From assembly GCF_026262625.1 (NCBI RefSeq), contig NZ_SHNN01000001.1:62001-126000 (forward strand): a DNA stretch of 64,000 bases. Direction: 5' to 3'. Positions 17,551-26,164 of the stretch are shown here, piece after piece. The stretch is from Candidatus Litorirhabdus singularis. GTDB lineage: Bacteria; Pseudomonadota; Gammaproteobacteria; Pseudomonadales; Halieaceae. Position numbers and translations under genes: made by a program. The stretch's first letter is position 1. Every line of letters starts with the position of its first letter. The notes under the pieces are model-generated. The model made no database searches. It was not told the DNA's origin and saw only the letters and a list, made by a program, of their open reading frames with translations.

Positions 17551-18436
17551 GGCCGTATCTGAGGCCGTCCGGCTGTTTCCGCAACAGGTGTGTTTCGTGG
17601 TCGCCGACGTAGCTGCGGCGGTGGCATATGCAGAGTCCCTGTTGGGCTGGGGACCCTTTCACACCTTCCAGGCTGATGTCGCCGAAGCCAGCTACCGCGA
17701 GTGGCGCGGGCGCAAGGTGACCGATGTCGCACTGGGCATGGCTGGTAGCGTACAGGTCGAGTTTCTCCATGTGCACCAGGGGCATGACACCACCGCCGAC
17801 TATCAGGCGCAATACGGCAGCGGCTTCCAGCACATAGGCACCTATTGCGAGGACCTCGCAGGCGCCACCGCCCGGATGAATAACCTGGGCGCCTCCATAA
17901 ACGAGGAAAACGAGTATCCCGGCATCAAGTTCGCCTTCGTCAATGCGCCCACCGGGCCGGGCATGTTCGAACTGCTGCAACCGACACAGGCACTACAGGA
18001 AAACAAGGGCATTAGCGACAGCGCACAGGCAGTTGCCGCCCAAGAGCCAAAGCCGGCCATAGATCGCGCCACCATTGTCACCGCTGACATGGACACTGCA
18101 CTTGCCTTCTACACTGCGGCATTCCGCTGGACGGAAACGGAGGCTCAGGAGGACACCCTGCTGTGGGGAGACAAGCGCCATCCGGTCCTCAGGCATATCG
18201 CCCGTGCCGGTAAGCTGGAACTCGAGTTGATACAACCACTCTCGGACAGCGCCAACCCCTACACTGAACACCTAGTACGCGGCGATCATGGACTGGTCCA
18301 TGCCGGCGGCCCAGCTGATTTTTCGCCACCCGGTGAGCCAGCCGGGGAGGGCTCTTGGGAAAAGAATGACGAGCACTTTGCGTTCCATGACTGGCCCGGC
18401 GGGCCTCGCTCGCTGCAAATTCGCCAGTCCCCGTAA
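17528..18436 (+). CDS. VOC-family (glyoxalase/dioxygenase-fold) protein, two modules
   Basis: 302 residues made of two vicinal-oxygen-chelate modules. The first begins QQVCFVVADVAAAVAYAESLLGWGPFHTF and includes FQHIGTYCEDL. The second begins DRATIVTADMDTALAFYTAAFRWTET near residue 178. VOC enzymes include extradiol dioxygenases, isomerases and epimerases that use a divalent metal; possible ligands here are the histidine of FQHIG and the glutamate of GPGMFELLQP. The start overlaps the SDR stop by 23 bp; ATG 17540 is an alternative. The context suggests an isomerase or ring-modifying step, but the reaction is unknown. Confidence 0.7.
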   Translation: MAALMPSEAVSEAVRLFPQQVCFVVADVAAAVAYAESLLGWGPFHTFQADVAEASYREWRGRKVTDVALGMAGSVQVEFLHVHQGHDTTADYQAQYGSGFQHIGTYCEDLAGATARMNNLGASINEENEYPGIKFAFVNAPTGPGMFELLQPTQALQENKGISDSAQAVAAQEPKPAIDRATIVTADMDTALAFYTAAFRWTETEAQEDTLLWGDKRHPVLRHIARAGKLELELIQPLSDSANPYTEHLVRGDHGLVHAGGPADFSPPGEPAGEGSWEKNDEHFAFHDWPGGPRSLQIRQSP

Positions 18437-18455
18437 TCAAACCTGCGGAGAGAAC

Positions 18456-19610
18456 ATGTTTCTCTATTTCGACCTCAGCTATTACTTCAACATGCTGCGC
18501 CGCATCTGGCACAAAAAACACTGGCCGGGTCGCAACGCCTTGTTACTGAGACTGATTCTGGTAGTACCCCTGCTCTACCTGGTTCACTCGGTGTTCTTCT
18601 TCCTCGACAAAATCCTCTTCCCAGGGCTGTGGTTCCAGAAAATTGAGAAGCCCATTTTTATCGTCGGCCACGCGCGCAGTGGCACCACGCTTCTCTCACG
18701 ACTGCTCGCCTACGATGCCGATCGCTTCAGTTTCTTCCTGTACTGGGAGATGTTCTTTCCCTCGCTGCTGGAGAAGAAAATTATTCGCGGTCTTGGCGTC
18801 ATCGACCGGGCTCTGCTGAACAGCTTTTTCTTCAAGCGCATCCAGGCCTGGGATGACAAGACCTTTGGGCCCTACCGCCATATCCACAACATGGGTCTGT
18901 GGGTTCCCGAGGAAGATGACTTCGTTATGAATGTCACTTTCTTTGCAGCGTACTGGCAACTCGCCGCCCCGGTTATGGACATCAATGACATGTTCTACCT
19001 GGACCGAAAACCGGAGAAACTGCGCCGGCGGGTTATGGGCACCTTCAAGGAGTGCGTACGCCGGCAACTGTATCTCTGCGGTGGCGACAAGATACACCTC
19101 TCCAAGAACCCGGTGTATTCAGGCCGGGTGGCCAGCATTATCGAGGCATTTCCCGACGCGCGAATTCTGATCAACATTCGCGATCCCCTGGAATGCGTAC
19201 CCAGTAACATGAAACTGATGGAGGGCAATTACCTCGGCAAGGGCTGGCAGTCGGAGGACTACGCCGAGTCCCTGCGCATACTTGAGACCATGTCTTACGA
19301 CTGCTATCGCATGCCCCGGGAAGTACTCTCCAGAAAAACCCGGACACCACACATGGTTGTGGACTACAGGGACCTGGTCGCGGAACCTTTGAACACGATC
19401 GAGTCGATCTACAACAAGCTGGAATTACCTCTCTGCGAAGCCTACCGCGAGCAGCTGCAGGAACGGGACAGCAAGGCGCGCGAGCACAAAACAACGCACA
19501 GCTACAGCGCCGAGGAATACGGCATCGATACCCAGCGAATGCTGGCAGAGCTGGAGGATTTCTACCAAGAATTTCAGTGGCCGCGTCCCGACCAGAGTTC
19601 AGCGGCTTAA
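18456..19610 (+). CDS. Sulfotransferase family protein 2, membrane-anchored
   Basis: 384 residues from ATG 18456 (GGAGAGA upstream); a longer upstream frame overlaps the VOC gene out of sense. A hydrophobic segment LLLRLILVVPLLYLVHSVFFFL near 30-52 should anchor it in the inner membrane, with the catalytic domain following. The PAPS loop is FIVGHARSGTTLLSRLL near 70, and the 3'-phosphate segment is ILINIRDPLECVPSNMKLM near 238. It is distinct from the other two sulfotransferases and 10 bp upstream of the CoA-transferase gene. Confidence 0.82.
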   Translation: MFLYFDLSYYFNMLRRIWHKKHWPGRNALLLRLILVVPLLYLVHSVFFFLDKILFPGLWFQKIEKPIFIVGHARSGTTLLSRLLAYDADRFSFFLYWEMFFPSLLEKKIIRGLGVIDRALLNSFFFKRIQAWDDKTFGPYRHIHNMGLWVPEEDDFVMNVTFFAAYWQLAAPVMDINDMFYLDRKPEKLRRRVMGTFKECVRRQLYLCGGDKIHLSKNPVYSGRVASIIEAFPDARILINIRDPLECVPSNMKLMEGNYLGKGWQSEDYAESLRILETMSYDCYRMPREVLSRKTRTPHMVVDYRDLVAEPLNTIESIYNKLELPLCEAYREQLQERDSKAREHKTTHSYSAEEYGIDTQRMLAELEDFYQEFQWPRPDQSSAA

Positions 19611-19619
19611 GGAGAAGAC

Positions 19620-20807
19620 ATGTCAACGCCCGGTAGACCCCTGCGGGGGATAAAAGTTGTCGACCTGACATCCGTGATCTCAGGGCCCTACTGCACCATG
19701 CTGATGGGTGATCAGGGTGCAGAAGTGATCAAGGTCGAGCGTCCCGGTGTCGGTGATTTTTCGCGTCACCTGTTAACCTCCAGGAACGGCCTGAGTGCCC
19801 TGTTCGCCAACCTAAATCGCAACAAGAAGTCGGTCGCATTAAACCTCGATATCGAGGCAGGCAAGCAGGCTTTGATACGGCTGGCGGCGGAGGCTGACGT
19901 GCTGGTAGAAAACTTCAGACCCGGGGTTATGCAAAAGCTCGGGCTGGATTACCCACGCATCAAGACGATCAACCCACAACTGATCTACGTCTCGATCAAC
20001 GGTTTCGGCAGCAATGGGCCGCGGGCCAGCGAGCCCGCCTACGATACCATTCTGCAGGCAATGATAGGAATGATCGAGCAGCAGCGGGCGCCCGATACGG
20101 GTGAGGTCGACCTGATCAGGACAGCCCTGTGCGACAAGGTCACCGGCATCACCGCGACCCAGTCGATCTGTGCGGCCCTGTACGAGCGGGAAAAGTGGAA
20201 CAGCGGTGGTTGTCGCATGGAACTGGCCATGCTCGATGCCTGCCTGTCATTCTTCTGGCCAGACGGCATGACCAACCAGACCTTTATCGGCGAGGGGGTC
20301 GATCTGCAGCGACGTCTTTCGGAGTCTTCCCGTCTGTTCCCTACCGCAGACGGCCACTTGGTCCTGAGCGCTGTACAGCCCAAGGAAATTGAAGGCCTGT
20401 GCCGCGCGCTGAATGCGTCGAGCCTGCTGAGTGAGCCAAGGTTTGCCACAACAGAGCTACGGGTTAAGAACTTTCCCGACTGGGAACAGTGTATTCTCGA
20501 GCATGTTCGGCAATTTACCAGCAATGAACTGGTACCCCGGCTTAAATCCGAAGGTGTACCTCACGCCCGGGTCCAGGAGAGTCACGCCGTTCCCCAGGAT
20601 TCACAGGTACTGGCGAGGGAGTTGATCAGCGAGCAAGAGCACCCCCGCTCCGGCCTCTATCGCAGCGTGCGTCACCCGGCTGTGGTCAACGGCAACCTGG
20701 GTGGCCATAAGCCTACAGCCCCCCCTGCGCTGGGCGAGCATACCCGTGAAGTCTTCGCTGCATTGGGCTACCAACAAGAACATATTGACGCTCTAATCGC
20801 GGGCTAG
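19620..20807 (+). CDS. CaiB/BaiF (family III) CoA-transferase
   Basis: A 395-residue family III CoA-transferase with AAGGAG before the start. It shows KVVDLTSVISGPYCTMLMGDQGAEVIKVERPGVGDFSR, then NRNKKSVALNLD, ADVLVENFRPGVMQKLGLDY and YVSINGFGSNGP. The catalytic aspartate of the family should be in SEPAYDTILQAMIGMIE (PAYD, near 142). It ends GEHTREVFAALGY. It would move CoA between an organic acid produced by the pathway and a donor acyl-CoA. Last gene of the plus-strand operon. Confidence 0.9.
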   Translation: MSTPGRPLRGIKVVDLTSVISGPYCTMLMGDQGAEVIKVERPGVGDFSRHLLTSRNGLSALFANLNRNKKSVALNLDIEAGKQALIRLAAEADVLVENFRPGVMQKLGLDYPRIKTINPQLIYVSINGFGSNGPRASEPAYDTILQAMIGMIEQQRAPDTGEVDLIRTALCDKVTGITATQSICAALYEREKWNSGGCRMELAMLDACLSFFWPDGMTNQTFIGEGVDLQRRLSESSRLFPTADGHLVLSAVQPKEIEGLCRALNASSLLSEPRFATTELRVKNFPDWEQCILEHVRQFTSNELVPRLKSEGVPHARVQESHAVPQDSQVLARELISEQEHPRSGLYRSVRHPAVVNGNLGGHKPTAPPALGEHTREVFAALGYQQEHIDALIAG

Positions 20808-20864
20808 GTTCGACCACAGGTTTGCACGCAATTAGCTGATGGCGGCCTCTATCTTCACGTGACC

Positions 20865-20897
20865 AAAAAAAAGGGCCCGCTCGGCGGGCCCTTTTGC
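20865..20897. terminator. Bidirectional rho-independent terminator
   Basis: An A-run is followed by AAGGGCCCGC-TCG-GCGGGCCCTT and a T-run. It lies 60 bp after the CoA-transferase stop and 17 bp after the TonB-receptor stop on the other strand, so it can end both convergent transcripts. Confidence 0.85.
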
Positions 20898-20913
20898 TAA
20901 TTACTCTGATCGA

Positions 20914-23355
20914 CTAGAAGTCGAAGCGCACATCCACACCGTAGCGGCGCGGCGGTGCCATCCCCTTCACAACATGGCCCAGGTTAGCGGTCTCACCAAC
21001 ACCACCATCGGTGTACTCCTCGTCCGCCAGGTTTTTACCCCAGGCGGCAATAGAAAAACTGTCATTGACCTGCCAGTTCACCCGCGCGTTAAACACGGTA
21101 AAGCTGTCGGTGGTTGAGGCCTCCCGCGCCAGTGGGTTATCCCAGGTGGCTGCGTCAAATCCCCAGTAGATCTCGTCGCGATAAAAGGCATCCGCGCGCA
21201 CCGACCAATCGCCCATTCCCGTCTGCCAGTCGTACTGAATACCCAGGCTGAAAGAGGTTTCCGGCAGCGAGGGCAATGCCTCATCAGAGCGATCCAGAAT
21301 AACTGGCTCACCGGTTTCAGGATCAATGACGAAATCGTCAAATTCATCAAATTTGCCATCGGCATAGCTACCGGTGATATTGATCAACCAGCCATCGGCG
21401 GGAATAATCGCCAGCTCCAATTCCGCGCCCTTGATCTTGGAAGCGCCCGCGTTGGTGACACCTTGCAAGGTGCCGATAGAGTTTGGATCGGGATCCGGGC
21501 GCGCCACAAACAGCTGCATTTCATCGTATTCCATGGAAAAGAATGCGGCGTTGAGACGCAGGCGATTATCGAAGGCATCCAGTTTGAAACCGATCTCGAT
21601 ACTGTCGATCTCCTCCTCTTCGAAGGGAACCAACTCGCCGACATTAAAGTCAGAGAAGCCGCCTGCCTTGTAGCCGACCGTATAGCTGGCGTACATCATC
21701 AGGCCGTTGAGGCTATCCGACAGCGCCTCCTGGGGAATCGAGTACGCGGCACTGACCATCGGCGTGGTACTGTCAAAGGTCTTGTCAGTCTCTAGCCTGG
21801 TGGTATCCCCCAGCGCAAGCGGCAATGCAGACTCGGCCTCATTAAAAAACGTATCGTAGGTCATCAGCACGACTGATCCGGGGATAATAATGGCGCCTGG
21901 TACATCGGCATAGGCATCCCAGGGGAGCGCCGCATCGGTGCGCTGGGTTTCCAGCTCGCGCTCTTCGCTGCCGTAGCGAACGCCCGCAGTCAGTTCAAAG
22001 TTGTCGGTAATATCCCAGCTCCACTGGGTGAAGACCGCCAGGGTACTATTCTTGGCATCCTGGCCCTGTTCGTTGTAATTGGTCAGCGCTGCGACCAGCC
22101 CTGGCGGCAGGCCATCAGCGATGCTGGACGCCCAGATACCATCCACCCCATTCCAGGTGGATGACAGCCCGGTATCCGACTCATCCTCCATGTAGTAAAC
22201 GCCCAGAGTGTAGCGCAGGGAACCCTCTGCAAAGTCGCCGCTGAGCTGAAATTCCTGGCTCACCTGCGTGGACTCCCCATCCTCAAGCGAGCGCTGCCCT
22301 GAGGGAAAGCCGGCATAGGTATTGGTGTAGTTGATATTAGGGGTTTCCTGGGTCCGCCAGGCGGTAATACTCCTCAAGGTATGGTCGTCGTTGATATCCC
22401 AGGATAGGTTGACCGAGGCCATGTGCGCCTCCAGTTCAAACTTGCGATCGGGGTCATAGTAGGTGGCGATACCATCACTGGCACGCTCACAAAAATCAGG
22501 CATCAGGTCCAACCCGGTCGCTGGCGTAATCAGCCCGGCGCCGGGGATAGCTGCGTCGCGGTTGGTCACTACGCAGTCACCCATAGCCAGCAGGTTCTCA
22601 TCAATCTTGTTATAAAAGTAACTGAAATCAGCGGTAAATCTGTCCGATGCCAACCAGCGTGCCTGCAGCAGGGCGCCCTGCCTGTTTTCATCGGAAAGCT
22701 CAGTCCCATGCACCGGGTCCTGTCCGTAGCCATCGGCCTCGACACTGGTGAGCGTAAGCTTGGTCAGGAAACTGTCACCCAGTGGCACATCAATGGAACC
22801 CTGCAAGTTGAGCCGGTTGTCATTGCCCACGGTGGCCTGGATATAGCCACCCAATTCTTCCTGTGGTTTGACCGTAGTGACGACCAGGGCACCGCCTGTC
22901 GTATTCTTGCCAAACAGCGTGCCCTGAGGACCGCGCAGCACCTGCACAGACTGGATCTCGGCAAGGTCCATCAGCTGACCATGGGGCTTGAGAATAAACA
23001 CATCATCAATGTAAACGCCCACACTGAGCTCGGTCACGTTGGTTGCACCACGGGCGGGCCCTACCCCGCGAATATAGATATTGGCATCTCTGGAGGGGCG
23101 CGAAATCTGCAGATTCGGCACCATCTCGGTGATATCAGCGAGGTTGGTCACACCGGCGTCCATCAGGTCGTCGCCACTGAAGGCCGAGACCGCCAGGGGC
23201 GCGTCCTGCAGGGATTCCGTGCGTCGCCGCGCGGTAACCATCACTTCCTCCAACACCAGGCTACTCTCGGCATACACCGCCGGAATGGCTGGCGGGAGAC
23301 AGCTTGCCGCCATAAGAAAGGTTGATGCAGCTTCTCTTTTATTTAACTTAATCAT
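20914..23355 (-). CDS. TonB-dependent outer-membrane receptor
   Basis: An 813-residue receptor with signal peptide (STFLMAASCLPPAIPAVYA). The TonB box/plug start is LVLEEVMVTARRRTESLQDAPLAVSAF. Plug motifs are NLQISRPSRDANIYIRGVG and VQVLRGPQGTLFGKNTTGGAL, and a 22-strand barrel ends in the terminal phenylalanine (RRYGVDVRFDF). It belongs to the large class taking up hydrophobic or glycosidic compounds in marine and sphingomonad genomes, without siderophore-specific features. GAGG lies upstream of the start. A degenerate copy of the island palindrome at 23471-23481 and a -10-like TTATAG at 23430-23435 precede it. It is probably the island's substrate importer. Confidence 0.93.
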   Translation of the reverse strand: MIKLNKREAASTFLMAASCLPPAIPAVYAESSLVLEEVMVTARRRTESLQDAPLAVSAFSGDDLMDAGVTNLADITEMVPNLQISRPSRDANIYIRGVGPARGATNVTELSVGVYIDDVFILKPHGQLMDLAEIQSVQVLRGPQGTLFGKNTTGGALVVTTVKPQEELGGYIQATVGNDNRLNLQGSIDVPLGDSFLTKLTLTSVEADGYGQDPVHGTELSDENRQGALLQARWLASDRFTADFSYFYNKIDENLLAMGDCVVTNRDAAIPGAGLITPATGLDLMPDFCERASDGIATYYDPDRKFELEAHMASVNLSWDINDDHTLRSITAWRTQETPNINYTNTYAGFPSGQRSLEDGESTQVSQEFQLSGDFAEGSLRYTLGVYYMEDESDTGLSSTWNGVDGIWASSIADGLPPGLVAALTNYNEQGQDAKNSTLAVFTQWSWDITDNFELTAGVRYGSEERELETQRTDAALPWDAYADVPGAIIIPGSVVLMTYDTFFNEAESALPLALGDTTRLETDKTFDSTTPMVSAAYSIPQEALSDSLNGLMMYASYTVGYKAGGFSDFNVGELVPFEEEEIDSIEIGFKLDAFDNRLRLNAAFFSMEYDEMQLFVARPDPDPNSIGTLQGVTNAGASKIKGAELELAIIPADGWLINITGSYADGKFDEFDDFVIDPETGEPVILDRSDEALPSLPETSFSLGIQYDWQTGMGDWSVRADAFYRDEIYWGFDAATWDNPLAREASTTDSFTVFNARVNWQVNDSFSIAAWGKNLADEEYTDGGVGETANLGHVVKGMAPPRRYGVDVRFDF

Positions 23356-23429
23356 CAGCTTACCTCGTTATTCTGATTTATATTATCAGGCGGCTTTGAG
23401 TTTCAATTTACGCGGTATCACCCGTCACA

Positions 23430-23481
23430 CTATAAGCGTCCATTACCCAGACGCGTTAGCGCATTCACCTTGAAGTGCTAT
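23430..23481 (-). promoter_or_regulatory. Candidate TonB-receptor promoter with degenerate palindrome
   Basis: On the minus strand the region reads CTATAGCACTTCA (8 of 11 positions of the island palindrome, centre near 23476) and then TTATAG. The first base of TTATAG is 41 bp from that centre, as at the other sites. The receptor ATG is 75 bp further on. Confidence 0.35.
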
Positions 23482-23509
23482 AGAACCAGCGAATAGTTTC
23501 GCGACTGAT

Positions 23510-24823
23510 TCACCCTGCCTTGAGTTCGGGCATCAAATCCGCCAGTGCGGCAATGGTTGTATCGATGTCTTCATCGCTGTGTGCGGTGGAGACAAAAAAC
23601 TTTTCCTGACCTTTCAGTATTCCCCGATCCAACAGCAGATCCTGTAGCTTGAACTGGCGCTTCCAGTCATAGCCCAGGGAACTGCGGTGATCGATCACAT
23701 CCTGGTCGATAAACCAGGGTTGAAAGGCCGTTGCCTCACCCAGCACACGGGCGGGAATATCTGCCGCCAGCAATAATTCCTGTAGCGCTTTACGAAGTCG
23801 CTCGCCTTTGGCATTAACCGCCTCGTAGACTCCGGGCTGGCGCAATTCGCCAATCAGTGCACTCGCCACCGCGCAACTCATCACATTGCCACTGTAGGTG
23901 CCGGTCAGGCGAACATGCCGGCCCGATTCAACGCCGGCACGCCCCGCCAGGGCCATGATGTCTTCGCGGCCGCCGACGAACCCAAAGGGCAGCCCGCCAG
24001 AAATAGCCTTGGCGCCAGCACAGAGGTCCGGTACTACCCCGTAATACTCCTGGGCGCCCCCCAGGGCGAGACGAAAACCGGTAACAACCTCGTCAAACAC
24101 CAGGGGAATATCCAGTTCATGGGTAAGCTCACGCAGCCCCTCGAGGAAACCCGGTGCGGGGACAAACGTGCGGCACAGGGGCTCCACCATCACGCAACCC
24201 AGCTCGTCTGCATGGCGGCGAATAATCTCTTCCGTAGTCTGCAGGTCGTTGAAGGGCGCGATAAGCACATCCTCAGCGGTGTTGGCGGTGATACCGGAAG
24301 AGTTGCTGACGGCCTGGGGAAAATCCGCGACCTTCGTGGTCCACTGGGCACTCATCAAGGCGTGGTCGTGCATGCCGTGGTAGGCCCCTTCGAATTTCAA
24401 TAACTTGTCTCTGCCGCGATAAGCACGCGCCAGGCGCAGGGCATATAAGGTTGCCTCCGAACCGGAATTGTGAAAACTGACTTTCTCCGCACAAGGCACC
24501 ACCTCCGCAATCAGGGCCGCCAGCTCGATCGCAGCATCATTGGTCAACAGGAAGGAGTTGCCAGCGGCCAGCCGCGATTGCACGGCTTCCACCATAGCCG
24601 GATGAGAATGGCCGAGGAACATGGGGCCCGAACCCAGCAGGTAGTCAATATAGTGGTTGCCGCTGACGTCCCAGACCCGGGAGCCCCGACCACCGGCTAT
24701 CACCATGCTGTATTCGGGGTTGATCGATGCCGAACGGATACCACAGGCGAGGTGCTGGTCTGACTGTGCCAGCAGCTGTTTTTCCTGTGCAGTAGACGGT
24801 TTACGGGTATAGGAAGCTGTCAT
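23510..24823 (-). CDS. Class III aminotransferase (GSA-aminomutase-like)
   Basis: A 437-residue PLP enzyme of the class III (omega-aminotransferase/glutamate-1-semialdehyde aminomutase) group. It shows WDVSGNHYIDYLLGSGPMFLGHSHP, FHNSGSEATLYALRLARAY, KFEGAYHGMHDHAL, the PLP-contacting FDEVVTGFR and a catalytic lysine in LCAGAKAISGGLPFG (about residue 270). AGGAGG precedes the ATG, which overlaps the sulfotransferase stop by four bases. It moves an amino group between a primary amine or amino acid and a carbonyl. Why a transaminase belongs to this island is unclear; conjugation or de-amidation products of the substrate are possibilities. Confidence 0.88.
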   Translation of the reverse strand: MTASYTRKPSTAQEKQLLAQSDQHLACGIRSASINPEYSMVIAGGRGSRVWDVSGNHYIDYLLGSGPMFLGHSHPAMVEAVQSRLAAGNSFLLTNDAAIELAALIAEVVPCAEKVSFHNSGSEATLYALRLARAYRGRDKLLKFEGAYHGMHDHALMSAQWTTKVADFPQAVSNSSGITANTAEDVLIAPFNDLQTTEEIIRRHADELGCVMVEPLCRTFVPAPGFLEGLRELTHELDIPLVFDEVVTGFRLALGGAQEYYGVVPDLCAGAKAISGGLPFGFVGGREDIMALAGRAGVESGRHVRLTGTYSGNVMSCAVASALIGELRQPGVYEAVNAKGERLRKALQELLLAADIPARVLGEATAFQPWFIDQDVIDHRSSLGYDWKRQFKLQDLLLDRGILKGQEKFFVSTAHSDEDIDTTIAALADLMPELKAG

Positions 24824-26025
24824 GACCCCTCCTGATCCAGGCGCACATCAATGGCCTTCAGGTAAGTTGAAAATCGCTCGTGAACCTGCGCCGGCGAAGT
24901 TTTATAGCCGGACACTCCGCTGTGGCGGTGTTTGCCATGCTTGTGCCGCGGGTGATCAAGGTGCCAGCTGGTCATACCCTGCTCGGCGGCCTCGGTCCAC
25001 TCGATGCCCAGATGGGTGTAGGCTTTCTTCATCTGCTGTACCGGTTCAGCAACAAACTCGTCAAAATGCACATCAACAAACTGCGCGTCGGGGTACTGCT
25101 TGCGCACCTCTACCGCACGGGCCGTAGCATCGGCCCAGACCTCCATTTGCTCATGAAACAGGTCTTCCCGGTCCAGGGTCTCCGGACGCACTGACATGGC
25201 GCGATTAGTGGCATTCATATTGGTATAGGAAGATAACACCGACGCCGGGTCCCGGTGGGTCCAGATAATACGGGCATCGGGATACACCTTGAGGAACGAC
25301 TTAAGGTGTTTCAGATGTACCGGGTACTTGATGGTCCAGGGTTTTTCAGGTTCATTGCAGGCAATCAACTGCAGCAGTTTGCGGTGCTGTTTATAGGTCG
25401 GCACCATATCGCAATGCTCATACCATTCGTTGTAGAGCGGTACCCGGGAACAGATTTGCCAGTATTCGTCAGTGAAAGTCTGCGCCATGAGGTGTGCACA
25501 CTCATCGGGAATATCAGCGGCGTTAAAATGCATCGCCTTGGTTTCCGGCACCCTGGAATAAAGGTGATCGAGACGCGCCTGGCAGGCGACAAAGTCCGGA
25601 TGCTCCGCCCAGGCTTCACGTGGCGGACGCGGCTGCGGGTATTCGCTCATCCAGTATTGCAAATGCTGCCGGTTCGGGTCTCCACCGGCGAGATGCTGCA
25701 TCGCCGTACTGCCGGTACGCACCATACCCGTGATGACCAGGGGTTTTTCAATATTGATATCCAGTACCCCTGGATTGTGTTTAAAACGCTGCTCCGCTTT
25801 CAGGCGCTGTTCCAGCACGAACAGCAACTTCAAGGCGTAGCCGACAGGCACCTGCAGATCAGATTCCTCATCTTGCTGCTCAAGTAACTTATTGAGCCCA
25901 ATCAGGTAGGATTGATCTTCACCGAAATCCGTCAGCCCGGTATTTTCAATCGCCGTCTCATGCAGCGGCTCGATCCAATCAATGAACTTTGCGCAGGGTT
26001 TAAGCCGCGCCATTAAATTCTGCAT
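24820..26025 (-). CDS. Sulfotransferase family protein 3
   Basis: 401 residues, Sulfotransfer_3 type. The PAPS loop is VITGMVRTGSTAMQHLAGG near 96, and the 3'-phosphate region is RIIWTHRDPASVLSSYTNM near 255. The C-terminal LDHPRHKHGKHRHSGVSGYKTSPAQVHERFSTYL parallels the end of the protein at 15416. It overlaps the downstream aminotransferase by ATGA. A 16-bp perfect inverted repeat (26058-26073) lies 33 bp upstream of the start. Confidence 0.85.
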   Translation of the reverse strand: MQNLMARLKPCAKFIDWIEPLHETAIENTGLTDFGEDQSYLIGLNKLLEQQDEESDLQVPVGYALKLLFVLEQRLKAEQRFKHNPGVLDINIEKPLVITGMVRTGSTAMQHLAGGDPNRQHLQYWMSEYPQPRPPREAWAEHPDFVACQARLDHLYSRVPETKAMHFNAADIPDECAHLMAQTFTDEYWQICSRVPLYNEWYEHCDMVPTYKQHRKLLQLIACNEPEKPWTIKYPVHLKHLKSFLKVYPDARIIWTHRDPASVLSSYTNMNATNRAMSVRPETLDREDLFHEQMEVWADATARAVEVRKQYPDAQFVDVHFDEFVAEPVQQMKKAYTHLGIEWTEAAEQGMTSWHLDHPRHKHGKHRHSGVSGYKTSPAQVHERFSTYLKAIDVRLDQEGS

Positions 26026-26057
26026 ACGATAAGGTCCCGATCAAATCTCTCAGGCGA

Positions 26058-26073
26058 CCTATGTTCACATAGG
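26058..26073. promoter_or_regulatory. Inverted repeat CCTATG-TTCA-CATAGG
   Basis: A perfect 6-bp dyad with a 4-base spacer in the 139-bp gap between the flavoprotein gene and sulfotransferase 3. It is too short and lacks a T-run for a terminator. Operator or 5' leader hairpin are both possible. It differs from the ATAG-N3-CTAT sites. Confidence 0.3.
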
Positions 26074-26164
26074 CGCCGCCGACCCCGGAATGTCGCCCAA
26101 GGAAGTACTGCTATAAAAAAATTGGCGTATTCGACAAGCGGGTACCGCTGTCCAAGGGAACGCC

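Noticed and set aside
22423-23325. 300-codon open frame on the plus strand
   Set aside because: It is antisense to the TonB receptor plug region and has no protein-family features.
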